From NCBI GenBank assembly GCA_016788205.1, contig JAEUTA010000031.1, positions 106,576 to 170,575 of the forward strand: a stretch of 64,000 bases of DNA, read 5' to 3'. Under the pieces are notes generated by a model. That model ran no database searches and was not told the origin of the DNA. It saw only the letters and a program-made list of their open reading frames with translations. A program made the position numbers and the translations under genes. Of the stretch, positions 43,182 through 51,900 are shown one piece after another (position 1 is the first letter of the stretch; every line of letters begins with the position of its first letter). Origin of the DNA: Flavobacteriales bacterium (GTDB lineage Bacteria; Bacteroidota; Bacteroidia; Flavobacteriales_F; PHOS-HE28).

Positions 43182-43562
43182 ATGCCAACCTCCATGGGAA
43201 CAACATTGCGGGCCTTGCTCTTGGGCCTTGGTTTGGTGTTGAGCCTTGCCGGTCGCGCCGGTGGACCGTTCGAACCGATCGGGTCCTTGTCTGTTGCCGA
43301 CTCCGCTGAAGTAACCGTGGAGAACGAACGCTTGGTGGGAAGCGGATTGGCGCTGTTCCTGGGCCCTTTCGCAGCGCACCGGATCTACCTAGGCACCACA
43401 CCGACGGTGGCCATCATTTATGGCCTTACGTTCGGCGGCTTTGGCGTGCTGGCGCTCATAGACCTTGCACACCTGTTGTTCAGCAAGGATCTGGAGGCAT
43501 ACCGGAATAACGACCGGGTGCTCATGTGGGGCAGACCGAAGGAGCGGGTCACTCCACAGTGA
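43182..43562 (+). CDS. TM2 domain membrane protein
   Basis: A 126-residue protein. A signal-like N-terminus ('LRALLLGLGLVLSLAGRAGG') is followed by a short linker and a TM2 domain (about 50-108). The domain has two membrane spans and the motif 'GPFAAHRIYLG' before the second. TM2 proteins are common in Bacteroidota, with no settled function. The 3' end overlaps glmS by 14 bases tail to tail. An in-frame ATG at 43194 is another possible start, with the same signal. Confidence 0.75.
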   Translation: MPTSMGTTLRALLLGLGLVLSLAGRAGGPFEPIGSLSVADSAEVTVENERLVGSGLALFLGPFAAHRIYLGTTPTVAIIYGLTFGGFGVLALIDLAHLLFSKDLEAYRNNDRVLMWGRPKERVTPQ

Positions 43563-45390
43563 CGCTCTTGGCCAGGTTGCGGGGCTGGTCCACATTGCAG
43601 CCGCGCATCACGGCGATGTGGTAACTGATCAGCTGCATGGGCACCACGCTCAGCAGCGGTACGAGCGCATCCGGCGTTTCGGGGATCTCGATCACGTGGT
43701 CGGCCAGGCCCTTCACCACGGTATCGCCCTCCGTGACGATGGCGATGATCTTGCCCTTACGAGCCTTCACCTCCTGGATGTTGCTCACCACCTTCTCGTA
43801 GCTCGCTCCCTTGGTGGCGATCACGAACACGGGCATGGCATCATCGATCAACGCGATGGGGCCATGCTTCATCTCAGCCGCAGGATAGCCTTCAGCATGA
43901 ATATAGCTGATCTCCTTCAGCTTGAGCGCACCCTCTAGGGCCACAGGGAAGGTGTAACCTCGACCGAGGTAAAGCGCGTTGGCAGCATCCTTGTAGATGT
44001 CGGCGATGTACTTGATCTGCGCCTCTTTCTGAAGCACCTTATGCACCTTGTCGGGGATCGCATCCAGTTCGTTCAGTAGACGGTAGAAATTGCTGCCGCT
44101 GAGCATGCCCTTCTTCTGACCGATCATCAGCGCCATCAGCGTAAGCACCGTGACCTGCGCGGTGAAGGCCTTTGTGCTTGCCACTCCGATCTCGGGTCCG
44201 GCGTGCGTGTACGAACCGGCATGAGTAACACGCGCAATGCTACTGCCCACTACGTTGCATATGCCGATGATGGTTGCACCACGTCCCTTGGCAAGTTCGA
44301 TCGCGGCCAGCGTATCCGCCGTTTCGCCGCTTTGGCTGATGGCGATGACGATATCGTCCTCGTTCACGATCGGGTTGCGGTACCGGAACTCGCTCGCATA
44401 CTCCACCTCCACCGGAATACGCGCGAACTCCTCGAAGAGGTATTCGCCCACCATGCCCGCATGCCAACTGGTGCCGCAACCCACGATGAGGATGCGTTTC
44501 GCATTGACGAACTTCTGCTCGTAATCCTTGATGCCACCGAGCATCACCTCTCCTTTTGAAGGGTTGAGACGCCCACGCAGACAATCCCTGATGCTCCGGG
44601 GCTGTTCGTGGATCTCCTTCAACATGAAGTGATCGTAGCCGCCTTTCTCCAAGGCCTCCAGATGCATCTCCAATTCGGTGATGAAGGGGGTCTTCTCCTG
44701 ATTCTTGACGTTGCGGATCTTCAACCCCTTGCGCCGGTCGATGACGGCGATCTCGCCATCCTCCACATACACCACGTTCTTGGTGTGTTCCACGATAGGG
44801 GTCGCATCACTGGCACAGAAGAATTCGCCCTCTCCAATGCCGATGACCAGGGGCGAGCTCTTGCGCGCAGCCACCATCACATCCGGGTCTTTGCGGTCCA
44901 CCACCACGATGGCATAGGCCCCTACCACACTGGCGAGAGCCAGGCGCACGGCCTCGGCTAAGTCCACACCCTCCGAACGCTGGATGTCATCGATCAAGTG
45001 CACAAGGACCTCGGTGTCCGTATCACTGCGGAACGTGTGGCCACGATGCTTAAGCTCCTCTTTGATAGGTGCGTAGTTCTCGATGATGCCGTTGTGGATC
45101 AGCGCCAAGTCCCCGCTCGTGCCTTGGTGCGGGTGAGCGTTCACATCATTTGGTGGACCATGGGTGGCCCAACGGGTATGCCCGATACCGACGCTTCCCG
45201 TGGTGGAACGGCCATTGATGTGCGACTCCAGATCGCTGACCTTTCCCTGGCACTTGTAGATGATGAGGTCCTTCCCTTGCAGCAGCGCAACACCGGCACT
45301 GTCGTATCCCCGATACTCCAACCGTCTCAGGCCGTTTATCAGGATCGGGTAGGCTTCTTTATCGCCGAGATAGGCAACGATACCGCACAT
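43549..45390 (-). CDS. glmS: Glutamine-fructose-6-phosphate aminotransferase (isomerizing)
   Basis: A 613-residue enzyme that makes glucosamine-6-phosphate for peptidoglycan and LPS. It starts 'MCGIVAYLGDKEA' with the Cys2 nucleophile of the glutaminase domain (1-230), which also has 'LEYRGYDSAG' and 'HTRWATHGPPN'. Two SIS isomerase domains follow (about 285-430 and 460-600), with 'GCGTSWHAG' and 'ISQSGETADT'. The C-terminal 'NLAKSVTVE' is the family ending. It lies 64 bases after the DUF4270 gene in the GT5-DUF4270-glmS run. No ribozyme-like leader was seen. Confidence 0.98.
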   Translation of the reverse strand: MCGIVAYLGDKEAYPILINGLRRLEYRGYDSAGVALLQGKDLIIYKCQGKVSDLESHINGRSTTGSVGIGHTRWATHGPPNDVNAHPHQGTSGDLALIHNGIIENYAPIKEELKHRGHTFRSDTDTEVLVHLIDDIQRSEGVDLAEAVRLALASVVGAYAIVVVDRKDPDVMVAARKSSPLVIGIGEGEFFCASDATPIVEHTKNVVYVEDGEIAVIDRRKGLKIRNVKNQEKTPFITELEMHLEALEKGGYDHFMLKEIHEQPRSIRDCLRGRLNPSKGEVMLGGIKDYEQKFVNAKRILIVGCGTSWHAGMVGEYLFEEFARIPVEVEYASEFRYRNPIVNEDDIVIAISQSGETADTLAAIELAKGRGATIIGICNVVGSSIARVTHAGSYTHAGPEIGVASTKAFTAQVTVLTLMALMIGQKKGMLSGSNFYRLLNELDAIPDKVHKVLQKEAQIKYIADIYKDAANALYLGRGYTFPVALEGALKLKEISYIHAEGYPAAEMKHGPIALIDDAMPVFVIATKGASYEKVVSNIQEVKARKGKIIAIVTEGDTVVKGLADHVIEIPETPDALVPLLSVVPMQLISYHIAVMRGCNVDQPRNLAKSVTVE

Positions 45391-45454
45391 GCTGGGGACG
45401 CTGTAGCGTGGTTTAAGAACTTAGGCGCTGATGACCATCGCCTGAAGCTCGAGA

Positions 45455-46807
45455 TCAGTAAGTGGTAAATGTAAGAAGCAGCCGCATTGGCGTCTGCGGA
45501 TGATCGGGACCGCACAGGATGACCCTGTTCGCGCTAACCCCCGAACTGCCAGCGACCAGTACCACCCCTTCATCCGGCAGGGTACCGTTCATCACCTGCT
45601 GCACATATCGCGTAATGTTGAACCGGTACTCCTGATCCACCGCATCGAACGCTCCTCCGATACCGGTGATGCCATTCTGTTGGTCCGGCAAAAAGGCATC
45701 GTTCCCTTCTTCATCCTTCCGGAAGAGGAAAAGCAACGCCGGCGGGGTGTAATACGGATAGTAGGTGCCTTGTAGCGGCACCACGAGTTCCGCCTTAGCA
45801 AGCGCCTGACCACGCACAGCATGGTCCATGATACCTGGGAACGTTACCGCCGAGCGCGAACCTCCCAGCGTTTGCAGGTAGACCGTGGGATTCGGCGATG
45901 CCGGATCGCCCAACGCATCCTGCAGTCCGGAATTCAGCGCTTGTGTGCGATCACGTTGCACACTGGTGAACCGCGCACTGCTGCTGTTGATCACCATGTC
46001 CAGCTTTCGCGGGGTTCCGGGCTCCGTTGAGTCGTGGTAGTACGTGGTGAGCCTGGAAGTCGAGGCAGAGGTGTTGATATGTAGAACACCTCCTTCATAG
46101 GGCGCCTGAAGGCCATTGTCCACGGTAACGTACAGCCCTTTGAAGAAGGACAGGAATGCCGCGTTGTCAACGAACTCGGGATCACCGAAGGTCTCCACGA
46201 ATTGCACCGCCAGTTCATCGCGCAGCCGGATGCGCAGGTGCGGAGCGACCGTATCATCCAACAGTTCAACGTTGGAATACGGGTCGGGCGTGATCATGCC
46301 ACGATGAGGATAGACAAGATCCTCCGCATCCACCTCCGGTTCACGATCACTCCGGTAGGTACTATCCACCGAAAGCGCCTCTGCAAGCCTGTGAACACGG
46401 AACTGCTGCGCCGTGAGATTGCCGTAGTGCGTGTTGGGAACTTCGTACATCAAGGCGAGCACGACGCTGTCGGCGACCAACGTGGAGTTATCCTGACCTT
46501 GGCCGATATTGGCGGTAGTAAGGCGGACCTGAGCAACCAGGCCTGTCTTGAGCAGGCCGAAATCAGGATCCACGTAAGAGCCTACCAGATGGCGGGTAAG
46601 ACCGCTGGTCTGAACAGCTTCGTCGGCGAACGTGTTCGCGCTCAGCAGAGCCGTATCCAATTGAGCGCCGAGCGGATCTCCGGGGAGAAGGTCCAGCCCG
46701 ACATCCGCCTCTGGCTTACGACACCCGGGTATGAGCAGCATTGCACCTGCAAGGGCCACTCCCCAAGAGAGACGACCAAGAACCACGTTCCCTAGGTTGA
46801 ATACCAC
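45455..46807 (-). CDS. DUF4270 lipoprotein
   Basis: A 450-residue surface or periplasmic lipoprotein of the DUF4270 family, restricted to Bacteroidota. The lipobox is in 'LAGAMLLIPGCRKPEADVG' (Cys about 29). The conserved start of the domain is 'VGLDLLPGDPLGAQLDT', and the rest is beta-rich with 'HLVGSYVDPDFGLLKTGLVAQ'. It starts 4 bases after the GT5 synthase gene and lies before glmS, an order common in Flavobacteriales. Function unknown; the link to glycan genes is context only. Confidence 0.85.
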   Translation of the reverse strand: MVFNLGNVVLGRLSWGVALAGAMLLIPGCRKPEADVGLDLLPGDPLGAQLDTALLSANTFADEAVQTSGLTRHLVGSYVDPDFGLLKTGLVAQVRLTTANIGQGQDNSTLVADSVVLALMYEVPNTHYGNLTAQQFRVHRLAEALSVDSTYRSDREPEVDAEDLVYPHRGMITPDPYSNVELLDDTVAPHLRIRLRDELAVQFVETFGDPEFVDNAAFLSFFKGLYVTVDNGLQAPYEGGVLHINTSASTSRLTTYYHDSTEPGTPRKLDMVINSSSARFTSVQRDRTQALNSGLQDALGDPASPNPTVYLQTLGGSRSAVTFPGIMDHAVRGQALAKAELVVPLQGTYYPYYTPPALLFLFRKDEEGNDAFLPDQQNGITGIGGAFDAVDQEYRFNITRYVQQVMNGTLPDEGVVLVAGSSGVSANRVILCGPDHPQTPMRLLLTFTTY

Positions 46808-46811
46808 CGGC

Positions 46812-47636
46812 TCAGACGAGGGCTTCCTCCAATACGCTGTGGTAGAAATCGGCGTGCGCCTTCACTTGGTCCGCATCTCCGACAAAAGGCATCACCGGCT
46901 TGTCCAATGCCTTGACGGCCGTTTCCAGTCCCTTGCTCAGCTTGGCCGTAGAGCGGATCACACCGTCCGACAGGCCCATGGCGAACTTCACCAAGTCATC
47001 CGTCGTCGGCTTGTTCAGCCCTTTCAGCAGTTCCTTGTCAAAGCCTTCCATGGCCAGCTTCTTCGCGAGGTCCTTATCCAATGGCTCGGCCTTTTGGTCA
47101 TGAACGCTGAAGACCAGTTTCGTGTTCTCGAAATGCGGGTCATCGGCGAAATGGTGGCGTACGTACAAGGGTACAAAGGCCGTCATCCAGCCATGGCAAT
47201 GGATGATATCCGGCACCCAACCGAGCTTACGCACGGTTTCCAGCACACCTCGACCGAAGAACAAGGCACGTTCATCATTGTCCGGGAAGAAATTCCCTTC
47301 AGCGTCGTGCGTATCCGCCTTGCGCTTGAAGTATTCCTCGTTGTCGATGAAGTAGACCTGCATGCGCGCGCTCGGCACACTGGCCACCTTGATCAACAAG
47401 GCATGATCCGTGTCGTTGATGATCAAATTCATGCCGCTTAGGCGGATGACCTCATGCAACTGGTGACGCCGTTCGTTGATGCAGCCGAATTTCGGCATGA
47501 ACACCCGGATCTCGTTACCGCATTCCAAGATGCCTTGTGGCAACTGGCGCGCGACCTTCGCCATTTCCTCTGGACCGTCCATGAAGGGTTGGATCGACTG
47601 GGAGATGGTGAGGACCTTCGCGTTCTTCAAGCTCAT
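46812..47636 (-). CDS. Glycogen/starch synthase-like protein, GT5 domain only
   Basis: A 274-residue protein matching just the N-terminal (GT5) half of glycogen synthase. Present are 'RVFMPKFGCINERRHQLHEV' (about 44-63) and 'PDIIHCHGWMTAFVPLYVR' (about 142-160), the donor-side motif of the family. The ADP-glucose-binding 'KTGGL' near the start is missing (the site reads 'QPFMDGPEEMAK'). The whole C-terminal GT1 half, including the second set of catalytic residues, is absent. Short proteins like this, next to panC, are known in Bacteroidota. Full synthase activity is doubtful; a regulatory role is possible. It heads the GT5-DUF4270-glmS run. Confidence 0.8.
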   Translation of the reverse strand: MSLKNAKVLTISQSIQPFMDGPEEMAKVARQLPQGILECGNEIRVFMPKFGCINERRHQLHEVIRLSGMNLIINDTDHALLIKVASVPSARMQVYFIDNEEYFKRKADTHDAEGNFFPDNDERALFFGRGVLETVRKLGWVPDIIHCHGWMTAFVPLYVRHHFADDPHFENTKLVFSVHDQKAEPLDKDLAKKLAMEGFDKELLKGLNKPTTDDLVKFAMGLSDGVIRSTAKLSKGLETAVKALDKPVMPFVGDADQVKAHADFYHSVLEEALV

Positions 47637-47662
47637 GTTCGGGGGGAAAGGAATTGCGGGTA

Positions 47663-47693
47663 CAAAAATATAGACTTTTCGGCGGAACTTCAA
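47663..47693 (-). promoter_or_regulatory. -33/-7 promoter of the GT5-DUF4270-glmS run
   Basis: On the minus strand TTG (47693-47691) and TATTTTTG (47670-47663) are separated by 20 bases. The ATG follows 26 bases later. Confidence 0.75.
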
Positions 47694-47703
47694 CGAGGAA
47701 CCC

Positions 47704-47711
47704 TAGTTTCG
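47704..47711 (+). promoter_or_regulatory. -7-like element TAGTTTCG for panC
   Basis: It matches TAnnTTTG with C at position 7. It lies 33 bases before the proposed TTG start and is divergent to the GT5 promoter. Confidence 0.45.
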
Positions 47712-47744
47712 TCCCCCTTCGGCTCTCCGGAACCCGCGCCGCTC

Positions 47745-48590
47745 TTGGACTTCCTCACGCAGCCTATCACGATCGCCGAGTGGACGGCCGAAGTCCGTCG
47801 CTCGGGTGGATCCGTGGGCTTCGTACCCACCATGGGCGCCCTGCACGAAGGGCACTTGGACCTTCTGCACCGCGCCAAGGCCGTTCACGCGAAAGTGGGC
47901 TGCAGCATCTTCGTGAACCCCCTGCAATTCAGCGACCCTAACGACCTGAAGCATTACCCCCGCCAGTTGGAACGGGACCGCGCCTTGCTGGAAAAGGCGG
48001 GCTGTGATGTGCTCTTCGCCCCGGAAAAGGAGGCCATTTTCGCCGACTTCAGGCCGACTGTGTATGCACTGGGTGGCTTGGATGCCCACTGGGAGGGCCC
48101 CTCTCGACCGGGGCACTTCCAAGGCGTGGTGAACGTGGTGGAGCGCTTATTCCATTATGTGCGCCCGAACGAGGCCTTCTTCGGGGAAAAGGACCGCCAA
48201 CAACTGGCTTTGCTGAGATACATCGCCCGAAGCGAGCGCTGGCCGGAACGGGTGACAGGCTGCCCCACGGTGCGCGCTACGGACGGCCTTGCGTTGAGTT
48301 CGCGCAACGCCCGGCTGAACCCCGAGGAGCGCAAGCAGGCCGCCGTGCTTCATCGCGCGTTGAAGGCAGCAGCGGCGCTGGCCTTCCGCGAGCCTGTGGA
48401 GAAGGCCAGACAAGCAGGCCTGGATGCGATCGCCACGGAGGCCTCAGTAGTCGTGGACTATTTCGGCATCGCTGATCATGAAACACTTGAGCCACTGACC
48501 ACTTGGGGCGAACGCGACAAGGCCGTTGCATTGGTAGCGGCCCAGGTGGGTCCCGTGCGGCTGATCGATAACGTCACCCTTCAACGCTAA
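47745..48590 (+). CDS. panC: Pantothenate synthetase
   Basis: A 281-residue enzyme joining pantoate and beta-alanine with ATP to make pantothenate. Motifs are '[18 protein letters not shown]' (about 25-42), '[13 protein letters not shown]' (about 58-70), '[13 protein letters not shown]' (about 144-156) and '[11 protein letters not shown]' (about 180-190). The first in-frame ATG after the GT5 gene is inside the 'PTMG' motif, so the start must be a rare codon; TTG at 47745 gives the normal length. It is followed by panD 50 bases on, so the two steps of pantothenate supply are linked. Confidence 0.93.
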   Translation: MDFLTQPITIAEWTAEVRRSGGSVGFVPTMGALHEGHLDLLHRAKAVHAKVGCSIFVNPLQFSDPNDLKHYPRQLERDRALLEKAGCDVLFAPEKEAIFADFRPTVYALGGLDAHWEGPSRPGHFQGVVNVVERLFHYVRPNEAFFGEKDRQQLALLRYIARSERWPERVTGCPTVRATDGLALSSRNARLNPEERKQAAVLHRALKAAAALAFREPVEKARQAGLDAIATEASVVVDYFGIADHETLEPLTTWGERDKAVALVAAQVGPVRLIDNVTLQR

Positions 48591-48613
48591 CGCGCTCTTG
48601 GGGTCCGTGGAGC

Positions 48614-48621
48614 TACTTTCG
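48614..48621 (+). promoter_or_regulatory. -7-like element TACTTTCG before panD
   Basis: It matches TAnnTTTG with C at position 7 and lies 19 bases before the panD ATG. panD may thus have its own promoter. Confidence 0.4.
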
Positions 48622-48640
48622 TGGCCCACTCCGAGCACCC

Positions 48641-48994
48641 ATGACCATCGAGGTCGTCCGCACCAAGATCCACCGCGTAAAGGTCACCGAGGCCAACCTG
48701 GACTATATAGGCAGCATCACCATCGACGAGGACCTGATCGATGCGGTGGGATTGATCGAAGGAGAGAAGGTGCAGGTATTGAACGTGAACAACGGCGAAC
48801 GGCTGGAGACCTATGTGATCAAGGGTGAACGCGGCTCGGGGATCATTTGCCTGAACGGTCCTGCCGCCCACAAGGCACAGGTGGGGCATATCGTGATCAT
48901 CGTTTCCTACGCGCAAATGGGCTTGGAAGAGGCCCGCGCTTTCCGACCGAGTATCATCTTCCCGGACGAGACCACCAACCGGCTGCGGTCATGA
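48641..48994 (+). CDS. panD: Aspartate 1-decarboxylase
   Basis: A 117-residue pyruvoyl enzyme that makes beta-alanine from aspartate. The self-cleavage Gly-Ser pair is in '[15 protein letters not shown]' (Gly about 24, Ser about 25). The '[18 protein letters not shown]' and '[11 protein letters not shown]' motifs are intact. The stop overlaps the start of the flippase-like gene by four bases (ATGA). It completes the substrate supply for PanC. Confidence 0.96.
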   Translation: MTIEVVRTKIHRVKVTEANLDYIGSITIDEDLIDAVGLIEGEKVQVLNVNNGERLETYVIKGERGSGIICLNGPAAHKAQVGHIVIIVSYAQMGLEEARAFRPSIIFPDETTNRLRS

Positions 48995-50016
48995 AGAGGT
49001 CGGTGGTCGGGTTCCTGAAGATCGCGCTGCCCTTGGCGCTGGGCGTATGGCTGGTCTTCAACACCTACAACGACCTTAACGACCAACAGCGCATCGAACT
49101 CTTCGCCGCTATCCGGGAAGCGAACTGGTGGTGGCTCGGGGCTAGTATCGTGCTGGGTTGGTTCAGCCACATGAGCCGGGCTTGGCGTTGGCGCTATCTG
49201 CTTGAGCCGCTCGGGTATCGCGTGGGCTTCTGGAATTCTTACAACGCGGTGATGACCGGCTATTTCATGAACATGCTGATCCCCCGTGCTGGCGAAGTCA
49301 GCCGTGGCGTCACGCTCTACGGGTCCGAAGGGGTTCCCTTCGAGAAAGGCTTCGGATCCATCCTCGCAGAACGCGCGGTGGACATGTTGATGCTGCTGGG
49401 CATCGCTGCTGTGACGCTGGCTTTGCAGTGGGACAACATCGACCTGCTTCAGGAGCGGATCACAACTTATCGCGCCGGGCAAACACCGGGCGAGCCTTCA
49501 TTCCTCGCCACATGGGGCTTGTGGATGGCACTGTTCGTCTTATTGATCGGTGCGGTCGGCGTCTATGTGGTCTGGTCGCGTCCGACGCTGCGCGCTCGGG
49601 TGATGGACGGCGTGCGCGGCTTCTTCGCCGGGGTGCGTTCTGTTTTCCAGACCAAGGACAAGCTGCCCTTCCTCTTCCACACCTTCCTGATCTGGACGCT
49701 GTACGTGGCCATGTTCTGGGTGGGCTTCTTCGCCCTGCCTTCCACGGCTGCCGTGCCGATGTCCGGCATCATGGCCGGATTCATCGCGGGGAGCATCGGT
49801 ATCATCCTGGTGCAGGGCGGCATTGGCGTGTACCCTGCTTTCGTCGGCTTGATCGTGACCATCTATATGCCGGTGATCACGGGTGGTGGCCCCATCCGAC
49901 CCGATGCGCTGGCCATGGGCTGGCTCCTCTGGGCGGCACAAACCGTCATGCTCATCGGGCTCGGGGGTGTATCGCTACTTTTGGTCTCCCGTAGCCGGAA
50001 AACCAGCGCAGCATGA
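48991..50016 (+). CDS. Flippase-like (LPG synthase TM / UPF0104) membrane protein
   Basis: A 341-residue inner-membrane protein with about eight membrane spans. The family motif is '[19 protein letters not shown]' (about 93-111), and '[14 protein letters not shown]' (about 58-71) precedes it. Such proteins are related to the flippase half of lysylphosphatidylglycerol synthase and are thought to move lipids or lipid-linked sugars. There is no synthase domain. It overlaps panD and the next gene by four bases each, so it is in the panC-radA run. The substrate is unknown. Confidence 0.85.
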   Translation: MKRSVVGFLKIALPLALGVWLVFNTYNDLNDQQRIELFAAIREANWWWLGASIVLGWFSHMSRAWRWRYLLEPLGYRVGFWNSYNAVMTGYFMNMLIPRAGEVSRGVTLYGSEGVPFEKGFGSILAERAVDMLMLLGIAAVTLALQWDNIDLLQERITTYRAGQTPGEPSFLATWGLWMALFVLLIGAVGVYVVWSRPTLRARVMDGVRGFFAGVRSVFQTKDKLPFLFHTFLIWTLYVAMFWVGFFALPSTAAVPMSGIMAGFIAGSIGIILVQGGIGVYPAFVGLIVTIYMPVITGGGPIRPDALAMGWLLWAAQTVMLIGLGGVSLLLVSRSRKTSAA

Positions 50017-50519
50017 ACGCCGAAGTCGCACAAGCCGCCACCGATAAACGCATCATGGACCTTGTCCAAGTGCAACGCGCGGTGAACATCTGGCGCATGA
50101 AAGGTGATCGCATCGTGTTCACCAACGGATGCTTCGACATCCTGCATCGCGGCCACGTGGAGTATTTGCAAGAAGCTGCTGCGCTCGGCGATCGCTTGGT
50201 CATCGGGCTGAACAGCGACAGCAGTGTCCGTCGCCTCGGCAAAGCCGCTGATCGCCCACTCAACGATCAGGACAGCCGGGCGAAAGTGCTGGCAGCCCTC
50301 CGACTGGTGGATGCCGTGGTGATCTTCGATCAGGACACGCCACTTGAACTGATCCAGGTACTCGGCCCGGATGTGCTGGTGAAAGGTGGCGACTGGAAAG
50401 CCGACCAGATCGTGGGTGCCAACGTGGTCACTGCTCGTGGCGGCGAAGTGCGCTCCCTGAAATTGGTGGATGGCTTCTCCACCACGGCGCTGGTCGAGAA
50501 GATCCGCCATGGCAGCTAA
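50013..50519 (+). CDS. rfaE2: D-glycero-beta-D-manno-heptose 1-phosphate adenylyltransferase
   Basis: A 168-residue nucleotidyltransferase matching the C-terminal half of E. coli HldE, which makes ADP-heptose for LPS core. The family motif is 'FTNGCFDILHRGHVEYL' (about 36-52), with the 'HxGH' nucleotide-binding signature. 'DVLVKGGDWKADQIVGA' (about 119-135) is also typical. It overlaps the flippase gene by four bases and radA by 11. ADP-heptose would be used by heptosyltransferases such as the one at 2512-3516. The kinase half is not in the window. Confidence 0.92.
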   Translation: MNAEVAQAATDKRIMDLVQVQRAVNIWRMKGDRIVFTNGCFDILHRGHVEYLQEAAALGDRLVIGLNSDSSVRRLGKAADRPLNDQDSRAKVLAALRLVDAVVIFDQDTPLELIQVLGPDVLVKGGDWKADQIVGANVVTARGGEVRSLKLVDGFSTTALVEKIRHGS

Positions 50520-51900
50520 GCTGCGCTCGAAATTCGTTTGCCAGCATTGCGGCAGCAGCTACGCCCAGTGGCTCGGGCAATGCACGCAATGCAAGGAATG
50601 GAACTCTCTTGTTGAAGAGGTGGTCGATCGTGTGGAAGAGAAACGCGGCGCACCAGCCAGCGTGAAAAGCCGCAACCCGAAGCCGATCGCCATCGCGGAG
50701 ATCCCTGCACAGGATGGACCACGCATCCCACTGAGCGATCGTGAGCTGTCACGGGTCCTCGGTGGCGGTCTTGTCCCCGGCAGCATCACATTGCTCGGTG
50801 GTGAACCCGGCATTGGAAAGAGCACCTTGCTCTTGCAAACAGCCCTGCGCAATCCGCACTTGAAGACCTTGTACGTGAGCGGCGAGGAGAGCGAGCACCA
50901 GGTGAAGATGCGCGCCGAACGTCTCGAAGCGACAAGCAACAAGTCGCGAGCGGCAAGTGCGGAGAATAGCTGCTACGTGTTGACGGAGACGAACACGCAG
51001 AACATCTTCAAACACATCGAAGCATTGGAACCCGGGCTGGTGGTGATCGATAGCGTGCAGACGTTGCACACGGCCGTGCTCGATGCGAGCCCCGGAAGCG
51101 TTGGACAGGTACGCGAGTGTACAGCGGAACTGATGCGTTTCGCGAAGACGACCGGCGTGCCGATGGTGTTGATCGGTCACATCACGAAGGATGGCTTCAT
51201 CGCCGGACCGAAGGTGTTGGAGCACATGGTGGATTGCGTGTTGCAGTTCGAAGGCGATCGGGATCATGCGTACCGTTTGCTGCGGCCATTGAAGAATCGG
51301 TTCGGCAGCACGAACGAACTGGGCATCTACGAGATGCAAGGCAGCGGCCTCGCCGAGGTGGAAGATCCCAGCCAAGTGTTGCTCGGCCGTCGTGAAGAGC
51401 GACCAAGCGGTGTTGTGGTGGCGGCCACCATGGAAGGCATGCGCCCGTTGTTGATCGAAGTGCAGGCGCTGGTGAGCAGCGCCGTGTATGGCACGCCGCA
51501 ACGGAGTTCGACCGGTTTCGATCTGCGCCGTTTGAACATGCTGCTCGCGGTCATGGAGAAACGTTGCGGCTTTCGGCTCGGGCAGAAGGATGTGTTCCTC
51601 AACCTCGCCGGTGGCTTCCGCGTGGAAGAACCCGCGATCGATCTGGCCGTTGTCTGCGCCGTGCTGAGCAGCAATGCGGACATCGCTGTGCCAATGGATG
51701 TATGCTTCGCCGGTGAAGTGGGCTTGACAGGCGAGATCAGGCCGGTGACACGCACCGAACAACGCATCGCCGAAGCGGCCAAACTCGGCTTCGCACGGAT
51801 CTTCGTTCCCAAAGGCACCAAAGGCATCAGCCCCGTGAAAGGGATCGAGGTGGTGCAGGTGGGACAGGTGAGCGATGTGCTCTCACACCTGTTCGGATAG
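50509..51900 (+). CDS. radA: DNA repair protein RadA
   Basis: A 463-residue RecA-like ATPase that helps branch migration and repair of recombination intermediates. It has the N-terminal C4 zinc finger 'CQHCGSSYAQWLGQCTQC' (about 9-26), Walker A 'GGEPGIGKSTLLLQ' (about 98-111), the RadA signature 'LKNRFGSTNELGIYEM' and a C-terminal Lon-type domain. The ATG at 50509 was chosen because it places the zinc finger normally. The start lies inside the end of rfaE2. The 3' end overlaps the BaiN-like gene by 18 bases on the opposite strand. Confidence 0.97.
   Translation: MAAKLRSKFVCQHCGSSYAQWLGQCTQCKEWNSLVEEVVDRVEEKRGAPASVKSRNPKPIAIAEIPAQDGPRIPLSDRELSRVLGGGLVPGSITLLGGEPGIGKSTLLLQTALRNPHLKTLYVSGEESEHQVKMRAERLEATSNKSRAASAENSCYVLTETNTQNIFKHIEALEPGLVVIDSVQTLHTAVLDASPGSVGQVRECTAELMRFAKTTGVPMVLIGHITKDGFIAGPKVLEHMVDCVLQFEGDRDHAYRLLRPLKNRFGSTNELGIYEMQGSGLAEVEDPSQVLLGRREERPSGVVVAATMEGMRPLLIEVQALVSSAVYGTPQRSSTGFDLRRLNMLLAVMEKRCGFRLGQKDVFLNLAGGFRVEEPAIDLAVVCAVLSSNADIAVPMDVCFAGEVGLTGEIRPVTRTEQRIAEAAKLGFARIFVPKGTKGISPVKGIEVVQVGQVSDVLSHLFG

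Noticed and set aside
43549-45454. A glmS-type ribozyme or other leader upstream of glmS
   Set aside because: The 64-base gap to the DUF4270 gene is too short for the ribozyme and shows no matching core; such ribozymes are known mainly from Gram-positive bacteria.
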